Below are positions 7,840 to 13,541 of a stretch of 14,263 nucleotides of DNA, one piece after another. The DNA lies in the NCBI GenBank assembly GCA_031404155.1, contig JANNGZ010000097.1:1-14263 (forward strand). The letters run 5' to 3'. The notes under the pieces were generated by a model, which did no database searches, had not been told where the DNA came from, and saw nothing but the letters and a program-made list of their open reading frames with translations. The DNA comes from JANNGZ01 sp031404155 (GTDB lineage Bacteria; Pseudomonadota; Gammaproteobacteria; Burkholderiales; Burkholderiaceae_C). Both the position numbers and the translations under genes were made by a program. Position 1 is the first letter of the stretch; each line of letters begins with the position of its first letter.

Positions 7840-7856
7840 GACGGGCTGGCCCCGTC
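7840..7856. terminator. weak hairpin between convergent genes
   Basis: GACGGG (7840-7845) and CCCGTC (7851-7856) form a 6-bp stem with a 5-nt loop in the 33-bp gap between the tgt-linked membrane gene and the CPBP protease gene. There is no T-tract. Position is the main argument for a terminator. Confidence 0.35.
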
Positions 7857-7868
7857 ACTTGAATCGGG

Positions 7869-8549
7869 TCACCAGTACTGCCAGTGCCCGGTGATCAGCA
7901 CCCAGGTGGCGAGCGCGGCATTGGTGACCGCATGCGCCAACACCGCCACCCAGAGCCGGCCGGTGCGCCGGTACAGCCAGGCGTAGGCCAGGCCGGCCAC
8001 CAGCGCGGCGAGCCACAGGGTGTGGGCGAGCACGAAGACGAAGGTCGACAGCAGCACCGCCTTCGCGCCCACGCTTCGCGGGTCCACGGTTTCGAATTGC
8101 GCCTGTTCGATCCAGCGCATCAGGAAGGAGCGCCAGAACAGCTCCTCCATCACCGGCACCAGGAACACCGCGCCCGCTATGCGCACCGCCACCAGCGGCC
8201 AGTCGAGCGCGCCGCTGGCGTCCAGCGGGATGAACGCCGCGATGGGCGTGCCGAGCGTCATCCAGGCGGCGTCGAGATGGATCCAGAGCGCGAACACCCC
8301 CAGGCCCACCGCCACCGCGAGCCCGCACTCGCGCAGATCGGGCGCATTGGCGCGGGCGAGCTCGCCGTATTCGCTCGAATAGAGCATCAGCAGGCCGCCG
8401 ACCATCAGCACGGTCAAGCCGTAGACCCAGCGCGGGTCGACATCGGTCGCCTCGCCCGCGGGCATCGCGCCGCGGATCGCCAGCAGGATCATGAAGGCCG
8501 CAAAGGGCGCGATGCGCAGCACCGCATTGCGCGACAGGTGGGTGGTCAT
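7869..8549 (-). CDS. CPBP (CAAX/Abi-type) intramembrane metalloprotease
   Basis: This 226-residue multi-pass membrane protein carries the CPBP signature: EELFWR (135-140, the EExxxR motif), a second-motif histidine in FVLAHTLW (His176), and LAHAVTN (205-211, with His206 and Asn210). These are the expected metal-binding and catalytic residues of the glutamic/metal intramembrane protease superfamily. The pattern VPVMEELFWRSFLMRWI plus the ending GHWQYW resembles the CAAX-protease-related group found near exosortase loci; that subgroup call is from memory and less certain. Minus-strand GGAG lies about 8 nt before the ATG at 8549, and membrane homology starts there; the open frame further upstream runs into the tandem repeats and is not coding. 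Substrate unknown. Confidence 0.88.
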   Translation of the reverse strand: MTTHLSRNAVLRIAPFAAFMILLAIRGAMPAGEATDVDPRWVYGLTVLMVGGLLMLYSSEYGELARANAPDLRECGLAVAVGLGVFALWIHLDAAWMTLGTPIAAFIPLDASGALDWPLVAVRIAGAVFLVPVMEELFWRSFLMRWIEQAQFETVDPRSVGAKAVLLSTFVFVLAHTLWLAALVAGLAYAWLYRRTGRLWVAVLAHAVTNAALATWVLITGHWQYW

Positions 8550-8726
8550 GGCCGGCTCCGGGCGGTTCGCAAAAAGGCGCGAGCGTAGCGTGGCGCCGGC
8601 CGCGCGGGCAGCGGGGTCATCCCCGGAGGCGAAGGAACGCGAGTCGGCGCCGCCGCCGCGAGCCGCTTGATGCCGGCGCGGCGATGCGAGTCGGCGAACC
8701 CGGGCTGCGACATCGGCCGGCGACCT
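8550..8726. other. intergenic leader upstream of the CPBP gene
   Basis: No convincing gene is seen here. The stretch holds the Shine-Dalgarno of the CPBP gene and an 11-bp direct repeat GCGAGTCGGCG at 8639-8649 and 8686-8696. The tandem array begins immediately to its right. Any promoter for the CPBP gene should lie here, but no clear -35/-10 pair is visible. Confidence 0.5.
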
Positions 8727-9056
8727 CAGGCGGCGCAGGGCCGCTCCCAAGACGACTGAGCGCCCCTCGGGGGCCGCGAGCGGAGCGAGCTGGGGGTGGT
8801 CATGTTCAGGCGGCACAGGGCCGCTCCCAAGACGACTGAGCGCCCCTAGGGGGCCGCGAGCGGAGCGAGCTGGGGGCGGTCATATTCAGGCGGCGCAGAG
8901 CCGCTCCCAAGACGACTGAGCGCCCCTAGGGGGCCGCGAGCGGAGCGAGCTGGGGGCGGTCATGTTCAGGCGGCGCAGGGCCGCTCCCAAGACGACTGAG
9001 CGCCCCTCGGGGGCCGCGAGCGGAGCGAGCTGGGGGAGGTCATATTCAGGCGGCGG
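8727..9056. repeat. four tandem copies of an 80-bp repeat plus a 10-bp partial
   Basis: Units start at 8727, 8807, 8887 and 8967, with a remnant at 9047-9056; the period is exactly 80 bp. Copies are about 95% identical or better. Differences are confined to a few positions: the third base before GGTCAT, the ATGTT/ATATT alternation, CTCGG versus CTAGG, and single G/A changes. Each unit contains GCCCC-TCG-GGGGC (or the TAG-loop variant) as a short hairpin, with CGCTC...GAGCG beside it. The array fills the gap between two minus-strand genes and ends 3 bp short of the acyltransferase stop codon (9059-9061). There are no spacers, so it is not CRISPR. Similar GC-rich intergenic units are scattered in some Burkholderiales genomes (recollection, not checked). 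Confidence 0.95.
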
Positions 9057-9058
9057 CA

Positions 9059-10972
9059 TCAAACATGGAGCAGCAACTGCACCCGCTCGCGCAGACGCTC
9101 GGGCGACACCTCGGCTGCTGCCACCGCCGGCCCGGCCGCGAGGCCGACCCGGCTGAGCAGGCCGCGGCGGAAGGGCCGCACCATCGCCGTGCCGCGCTCG
9201 ATGCGCGAGAAGAACGAGCCCCAAAGGTTCTGCAATGCCAGCGGCACCACCGGCACCGGGTGCGTCTGCAGGATTTTCATGATCCCGCCCTTGAAGGGCT
9301 GCAGCTCGCCGTCGTGGGTGATGCCGCCCTCGGGAAAGAGGCAGAGCAGCTCGCCGTCTTCGAGCACCTTGCGCGCCTGGACGAATGCGTTTTCGTAGGC
9401 CGCGGGGTCGACCTTCTGCGGCGCGATCGGGATCGCCTTGGCGAGCCGGAACAAGGTGCCGAGTACGGGAATGGCGAAGATCTTGTGGTCCATGATGAAA
9501 CGCACCGGCCGCGGGCTGGCGGCCATCAGCAGCACCGCGTCGACAAAGCTCACGTGGTTGCAGACCAGGATCGCGGCGCCCTGTACCGGAATGTGTTCGT
9601 CGCCCTGTACCTTGAAGCGGTAAATCATCCGCGAGGCGATGAAGGCGACGAAGCGCAGAAGGTACTCGGGCACCAGCATGAAGATGTAGAACGCGACAAA
9701 CGCGTTGGCGATGCCGACGGCGAGGAAGACCTGGGGAATCGTGAGTCCGAGCTCGAGCAGCAAGCCGGCGAGCACCGAGCTCGCGATCATGAACAGGGCG
9801 TTGAGGATGTTGTTGGCGGCAATGATCCGAGCCCGGTGCGTCGCTTGAGCACGCAGCTGGATCAGCGCGTACATCGGCACGCTGTAGAGGCCGGCGAAGA
9901 GGGCGAGCAGGGCCAGGTCGGCCATCACGCGCCAATGCGCCGGCTGCGCGATGAAGGCGCTCACGCTCAGCGCGTCGGCCGGCGGCAGGCCCCGCGAGGC
10001 GAAGCAGAGGTCGACCGCAAACACGCTCATCCCGATCGCGCCCAGCGGCACCAGGCCGATCTCGACATGCCGCCTCGAAAGCGTTTCGCAAAGCAGCGAG
10101 CCGGTGCCGATGCCGATCGAGAACACCACCAGCAGCAGCGACGCCACCTGCTCGTTGCCGTGCAGCACCTCCTTGGCGAAGGCCGGGAAGTTGGCCAGGA
10201 ACACGGCGCCGAAGAACCACATCCACGAAATGCCGAGCAGCGAGCGGAAGACCACCGTGTTCTCGCGCGCCAGCTTCAGGTTGCGCCAGGTTTCGCTCAC
10301 CGGGTTCCAGTTGATCTTCAGCGCCGGGTCGGTGGAGGGCGACAGCGGCACGAACTGCGCGGTGGCGCGGCCGAGCAACGCGAGCAGCAGGCAGCCGATG
10401 GCGACCTGCTGCGCGCCGACCTGCGGCACCGCGATCAGCACACCGCCGACCACGTTGCCGAGCAGGATCGCGACGAAGGTGCCCATCTCGACCATGCCGT
10501 TGCCGCCGGTGAGCTCACGTTCGTTCAGGTGCTGCGGCAGGTAGGCGAACTTCACCGGGCCGAACAGCGTGGAGTGCAGGCCGAGCAGGAACACGCAGGC
10601 GAGCAGCGCCGGCACGTTCGTGGTGTAGAAGCCCCAGGCGGCGACCACCGCGATGCCGATCTCAAGCGACTTGACCAAGCGGATCAAGGCGGTCTTGTCG
10701 AACTTGTCCGCCAGCTGCCCCGCGGTGGCCGAGAAGAGCAGGAAGGGCAGGATGAACACCGCGCCGATCACCAGCCCGGCCAGGGCCGGCGGCAACCACT
10801 GCACCTGCAGCTGGTAGGTGACCAGCACCGTGAACGCAAACTTGAACAGGTTGTCGTTCGCGGCGCCGAGGAATTGAGTCCAGAAAAACGGCGCGAAGCG
10901 GCGCTGGCGGAGCAGCGCAAACTGGTTCGGGTGCTGTTGCGGATGATCTTGCGAGTGAATGACAGCGCTCAA
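9059..10972 (-). CDS. LplT-like MFS transporter fused to a PlsC-type acyltransferase
   Basis: This 637-residue fusion has an N-terminal MFS domain of about 12 membrane segments (about 25-435), with the LplT-like opening QFALLRQRRFAPFFWTQFLGAAND (partly at 17-36) and GQLADKFDK (85-93). The C-terminal glycerolphosphate acyltransferase domain (about 455-637) has NHVSFVD (472-478, the HX4D motif with His473 and Asp478) and FPEGG (546-550). By analogy with LplT/Aas it would flip lysophospholipids inward and re-acylate them. The acyl-ACP synthetase domain of Aas-type triple fusions is missing, so acyl donor supply must come from elsewhere. Start: TTG at 10972, because AGGAG (plus 10981-10985) lies 8 nt upstream and homology begins there; the ATG at 11170 would add 66 residues of intergenic DNA overlapping the next gene. 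Confidence 0.9.
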   Translation of the reverse strand: MSAVIHSQDHPQQHPNQFALLRQRRFAPFFWTQFLGAANDNLFKFAFTVLVTYQLQVQWLPPALAGLVIGAVFILPFLLFSATAGQLADKFDKTALIRLVKSLEIGIAVVAAWGFYTTNVPALLACVFLLGLHSTLFGPVKFAYLPQHLNERELTGGNGMVEMGTFVAILLGNVVGGVLIAVPQVGAQQVAIGCLLLALLGRATAQFVPLSPSTDPALKINWNPVSETWRNLKLARENTVVFRSLLGISWMWFFGAVFLANFPAFAKEVLHGNEQVASLLLVVFSIGIGTGSLLCETLSRRHVEIGLVPLGAIGMSVFAVDLCFASRGLPPADALSVSAFIAQPAHWRVMADLALLALFAGLYSVPMYALIQLRAQATHRARIIAANNILNALFMIASSVLAGLLLELGLTIPQVFLAVGIANAFVAFYIFMLVPEYLLRFVAFIASRMIYRFKVQGDEHIPVQGAAILVCNHVSFVDAVLLMAASPRPVRFIMDHKIFAIPVLGTLFRLAKAIPIAPQKVDPAAYENAFVQARKVLEDGELLCLFPEGGITHDGELQPFKGGIMKILQTHPVPVVPLALQNLWGSFFSRIERGTAMVRPFRRGLLSRVGLAAGPAVAAAEVSPERLRERVQLLLHV

Positions 10973-11117
10973 GTTCTCGGCTCCTGCGGGCAAGCGGCTC
11001 GGGATTGTGGTGCGCGGCGCGGCGCGTTCTGCGCCCTTGGGCGTGCAGTTCCGCACGCGCCTCACCGGGGGGTACTGGGGCTGCGACCTCAATGCGCGGC
11101 GAATCGAGGGTCCGGGC

Positions 11118-12017
11118 TCAAGGGACCGGCAACGGCCGCTCGCCCAGCCCGCTGCGCGCCAGCCAGGCAAACACCGAATCCACGGTCACCGTGTCGATGC
11201 GGTCGGAGAAGCGCTTCTCGTTCGGGTGGTCGTCGAAGGCGATGTTGGCCGCGGTCACGCGCGCACCCAGGCGGGTCAGCGCGTCGATGCGCAGCGTGCT
11301 GGGCTGGTAGCCCTTGAACTGCAACCAGGCCTGCGCCTGCGCGCGTGTGGTCGCACCGGGCTCGATCGCGCCGGCAAGGGTTTCGATCGCCCATTGGTTG
11401 CTTTGCTGATAGGCCTGCGACCAGGGGTAGGCCACCATGTTGTAGCGCCGCTCGTGCCATTGCTCGAGTTGTGAGTTGCTACGCAGCAGCGGCAGCAGCC
11501 GAGCCTGCACCTCGGGCCTGAGCACCACGAAGGCAGCTTCATAGCGATGCGGCCGGTCGAGGAAAAATTCGCCTAGACCCTGGCGGTAGACCTCGGCGTT
11601 GGCGGTGCCGCAATGGTTGAGCTTGTGCACCACGCGCCAGGTGCCGATGCGCGGCGCAGCGCCTTGAGCTGTTGCAGCTCCATCGCTGCTGGCGTCGCGC
11701 GGAGCGGCCGCCTCTTCGCGGTACGCAAAACCCAGGTGCGACCAGCGCAGGCCGTATTTGCTCAGGTCCTGCCCGGCGCGGGCGAGCACCACCACCTGCG
11801 CGCCGCTGGTGTCCAGCCGCATCGCGGTGGCCTCGGCCAGCGCCATGCCTCGTTCGACGTGGGCCAACTCCAGCGGTTTGTTTTCGCAGGGCCGGCCGGC
11901 GTGGGCCAGCCCGGCGGTGGCGGCCAGTGCGACGGCCGCCAGCGTTCTCACGGTTCCCGCGTGCCAGCCGCCGCTTGCCTTCGGGGTCGGTACCCCACGC
12001 AGGGAGGGCAGGTTCAC
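11118..12017 (-). CDS. exported DUF2145-family protein
   Basis: This protein of unknown function matches DUF2145 along its length: GRPCENKP after the signal peptide, VVVLARAGQDLSKYGLRWSH (75-94), LGFAYRE, WRVVHKLNHCG (127-137), QGLGEFFLD (146-154), YPWSQAYQQSNQWAIETLAG (197-216), and ANIAFDDHP (257-265). The hydrophobic stretch about 24-40 ends in AHA, a likely type I cleavage site. Two starts are possible. GTG at 12017 overlaps the upstream stop by 4 nt (GTGA), favouring translational coupling and a 299-residue product. GTG at 11951 gives a shorter, more canonical signal peptide and 277 residues. Neither has a strong Shine-Dalgarno. The coupled start is chosen with modest confidence. The layout around His94 recalls permuted NlpC/P60-like hydrolases (inference). 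Confidence 0.85.
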   Translation of the reverse strand: MNLPSLRGVPTPKASGGWHAGTVRTLAAVALAATAGLAHAGRPCENKPLELAHVERGMALAEATAMRLDTSGAQVVVLARAGQDLSKYGLRWSHLGFAYREEAAAPRDASSDGAATAQGAAPRIGTWRVVHKLNHCGTANAEVYRQGLGEFFLDRPHRYEAAFVVLRPEVQARLLPLLRSNSQLEQWHERRYNMVAYPWSQAYQQSNQWAIETLAGAIEPGATTRAQAQAWLQFKGYQPSTLRIDALTRLGARVTAANIAFDDHPNEKRFSDRIDTVTVDSVFAWLARSGLGERPLPVP

Positions 12018-12454
12018 CGCGTCACCCGCTCGTTGTGCAGCAGTGCGCTGCCCACCGCGTTGGGGATGAAGGCGATCGCCTGGCCCGCGGCCGAGAGCAC
12101 GTAGCCGGTGGACACCACGGTGACCACCAGCGCGGTGCCCATCACCAGCGACGCACCCGCGGCCACGTTGCCGGCGAAGCGCAAGCTGGCGCGGGCACCG
12201 TCGGAGGCGCGTTCGAGCACCCACACCGTGCCGGTGGCCGAGGCCTGCACCGAGACCACGGTGAGCACAGCGCCGGCCGACAGGATCATCACCGGCGCGG
12301 CCACCGAGACAGCGATCGGCAGCAGCGACAACGCGCTGGCGTCGCTCAACACGGATTGGGCCTGGGCCGGCCGCGGCAGCACGCTGGTGGCCACCAGGCT
12401 CGTGGCCATCGCGGCGGCGGTGGCCAGGTGGGTGAGGACGGATTTTGTGGACAT
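12014..12454 (-). CDS. hydrophobic exported protein, partner of the DUF2145 gene
   Basis: This 146-residue protein starts at an ATG with an excellent AAGGAG Shine-Dalgarno 6 nt upstream. A signal peptide ends near AQA (residue 32). The mature part has hydrophobic segments at about 42-69 and 100-127 and the short motif TGTVWVLERASDGARAS (74-90). The tail reads GSALLHNERVTR. I recall similar small proteins lying directly before DUF2145 genes in Burkholderiales, but I know no named family. Its TGA overlaps the GTG of the DUF2145 gene by 4 nt, implying coordinated synthesis. The mature protein is probably anchored in the inner membrane by two helices. Function unknown. Confidence 0.82.
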   Translation of the reverse strand: MSTKSVLTHLATAAAMATSLVATSVLPRPAQAQSVLSDASALSLLPIAVSVAAPVMILSAGAVLTVVSVQASATGTVWVLERASDGARASLRFAGNVAAGASLVMGTALVVTVVSTGYVLSAAGQAIAFIPNAVGSALLHNERVTR

Positions 12455-12551
12455 GAGTTTCTCCTTCACGGTGCGCCACGATGGCGCCCGCGGGTCGGTG
12501 GACAAGGGGATTGGAGCGGCCGCAAGCAGGTAGCCCGGCAGCCGACGAAGC

Positions 12552-12710
12552 TCAGGCCTTGGCGCCGGCTTCGTCGCCCTCCGGCATCGTGCGGCGGCTG
12601 TAGCGGGCCTTGGCGCTTGCAGCCGCCAAGGCCTTCGCCAGCCGCGGGTCAGCACGCAGGTGCTGCCCCGTGCGCGGGCTCAGCCTCGGCAATATCGGCG
12701 TCTTGCGCAT
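12552..12710 (-). CDS. candidate 52-residue ORF overlapping the yiaAB-like 3' end
   Basis: A minus-strand ATG at 12710 opens 52 codons ending at 12552, in a different frame from the YiaAB-like gene whose 3' end it overlaps by 62 nt. The peptide is basic and Ala-rich, with a helical-looking stretch (RLAKALAAASAKARYSRR, about 23-40) and tail MPEGDEAGAKA. GC at third positions is high, as in real genes here. There is no Shine-Dalgarno and no recognised family. It could be a real small gene, the relic of a longer one, or chance. It lies in the otherwise empty 194-bp gap before the DUF2145 partner gene. Confidence 0.2.
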   Translation of the reverse strand: MRKTPILPRLSPRTGQHLRADPRLAKALAAASAKARYSRRTMPEGDEAGAKA

Positions 12711-13101
12711 CGCGCAGGGTCTTGGCGAGCGTGAACACGCTGGAGATCAGGAACAACCAGCACACCATCAGGAAGGCCTTGTAGGTGGGGTTCACTTCCA
12801 TGCGCCACAGGCCCCAGCCGGTGAGTGCCATCGCGAGTGCAAAGCCGCCCCAGACCACCAGGCTCCACATCGGGGTGTCGACCTTGCGCGCCTGGTTGTC
12901 GCGCACGAATTTCGAGAGTGCAAACGCGGCCGAGAGGCAGAAGAAATAGCCCATCACCATGAACGCGCGGTCCAGGTCCTGGCCGGGCAGGTAGGCCAGC
13001 CCGATACCGCACAAGGCCACGGCGATTCCGAAGGAGATCCAGACCTGAAGACGCCATGCCCGCGTGTCGCGGCGGATGATGACGGGAGCTGCGGAGTGCA
13101 T
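12649..13101 (-). CDS. YiaA/YiaB-family inner-membrane protein
   Basis: This 150-residue protein has four hydrophobic segments (about 18-38, 45-66, 78-99, 107-127) forming two related halves. The halves are QVWISFGIAVAL...GYFFCLSAAFALSKFVRDNQ and WSLVVWGGFALAM...CWLFLISSVFTLAKTLRDAQ. The repeated ending F-x-L-[AS]-K-x-x-R-D is characteristic of the YiaAB two-helix domain. E. coli yiaA/yiaB are membrane proteins of unclear role. The ATG at 13101 follows minus-strand AGAGGG by 6 nt, better than the in-frame ATG at 13128. The acidic tail ADIAEAEPAHGAAPAC is not conserved, as far as I can tell. The gene diverges from proC across the nested palindrome. Confidence 0.85.
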   Translation of the reverse strand: MHSAAPVIIRRDTRAWRLQVWISFGIAVALCGIGLAYLPGQDLDRAFMVMGYFFCLSAAFALSKFVRDNQARKVDTPMWSLVVWGGFALAMALTGWGLWRMEVNPTYKAFLMVCWLFLISSVFTLAKTLRDAQDADIAEAEPAHGAAPAC

Positions 13102-13226
13102 TGAAAACCCTCTCGGGTGGTTGAACATGTTTTGATGATCAGCCAGGCGGTGCAGGCGGTCAACGCGCCGGCACCGGGTGCCCGGCGGCAAGCCGTGCGG
13201 TATCGCCGGATGCTTCCCTCTTTGGG
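13102..13226. other. intergenic segment left of the nested palindrome
   Basis: No gene is supported here. The segment holds the Shine-Dalgarno (about 13108-13113, minus strand) of the YiaAB-like gene. Its promoter should lie here, but no convincing hexamer pair is visible. Together with the palindrome and proC leader it makes up the 440-bp gap 13102-13541. Confidence 0.5.
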
Positions 13227-13265
13227 GTGGGCTGGGAGGCTGTCGGGCTTTGGGTCGGGCCCGCG

Positions 13266-13363
13266 CCGAGGTGAGTTGCCGTGCCAGGCTAGGCGCGAGC
13301 GAGGCGTGTGGCGGTGCCACACAACGAGCTGGCAACGACGCCTGGCGCGGCAAATCGCCTCGG
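13266..13363. repeat. hairpin A of the nested element
   Basis: The basal stem 13266-13289 pairs with 13340-13363 at 21 of 24 positions. The apical stem GTGTGGC (13306-13312) pairs perfectly with GCCACAC (13316-13322) around loop GGT. Both share nearly the same centre (13314), so the two stems stack with an internal bulge between them. Confidence 0.8.
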
Positions 13364-13371
13364 CCCTTCGG

Positions 13372-13472
13372 GTTGGGCCTGCAAAGGGGCTGATCCGTCG
13401 TTGCAAAGCCTCGCTGTGCCGCCCGGCACAGCTGCGTTTTGCGCCTAGGCTGAGCCCCTTTGCAGGCCCAAC
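13372..13472. repeat. hairpin B of the nested element
   Basis: The basal stem is a perfect 20-bp match, 13372-13391 with 13453-13472. The apical stem GCTGTGCCG (13413-13421) pairs perfectly with CGGCACAGC (13424-13432) around CC. The centre is 13422. The stem sequences differ from hairpin A while the layout is the same, implying compensatory change or independent maintenance of pairing. Confidence 0.88.
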
Positions 13473-13529
13473 GCGGGCCCAACCCCAAGCCCGACAGGCT
13501 CCTAGGCCACTGGCACGGCCGCGGCTGAC

Positions 13530-13535
13530 TACACT
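13530..13535 (+). promoter_or_regulatory. putative -10 element of proC (leaderless candidate)
   Basis: TACACT resembles a sigma-70 -10 hexamer and ends 6 nt before the proC ATG at 13542, so initiation would fall on or next to the start codon. No Shine-Dalgarno precedes the ATG, which supports a leaderless mRNA. No good -35 match is seen at 16-18 bp spacing; the region upstream is the right arm of the nested palindrome. Confidence 0.35.
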
Positions 13536-13541
13536 GCCCCG

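Larger units (their letters stand above)
13227..13510. repeat. 284-bp nested inverted-repeat element
   Basis: Outer arms 13227-13265 and 13472-13510 pair at 34 of 39 positions (symmetry centre 13368.5). Between them lie two adjacent hairpins of about 100 nt, A (13266-13363) and B (13372-13472), joined by an 8-nt linker. On paper this folds as a three-way junction. A and B are inverted, diverged copies: CTAGGCGC (13289-13296, plus) mirrors the same octamer on minus at 13441-13448, and GCAACGACG (13332-13340) mirrors minus 13396-13404, both at symmetric distances from the centre. So the element is an inverted dimer of a unit of about 140 bp. It lies between divergent genes. Whether it is DNA-level (cruciform, mobile repeat) or an RNA structure is not settled. 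Confidence 0.9.

Noticed and set aside
8550..8816. N-terminal extension of the CPBP protein to an ATG at 8816
   Set aside because: The extension runs through the tandem repeat and low-complexity DNA; a Shine-Dalgarno and family homology support the ATG at 8549.
8727..9056. CRISPR array
   Set aside because: The units are contiguous 80-bp tandem copies without unique spacers, and no cas gene is nearby.
11041..11058. GCGTGC/GCACGC hairpin downstream of the DUF2145 gene as a terminator
   Set aside because: A 6-bp stem without a T-tract, about 60 nt beyond the stop codon, is not distinguishable from chance.
9065..11317. Plus-strand open frame of 750 codons opposite the MFS-acyltransferase gene
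   Set aside because: It is antisense to a protein with clear MFS and PlsC motifs; the translated sequence is rich in His, Glu, Arg and Gln, with no domain.
11983..11996. Small GGGGT/ACCCC hairpin near the DUF2145 start as a regulatory element
   Set aside because: The 5-bp stem is too short to be meaningful in this GC content, and it may lie within the coding sequence if the GTG at 12017 is used.
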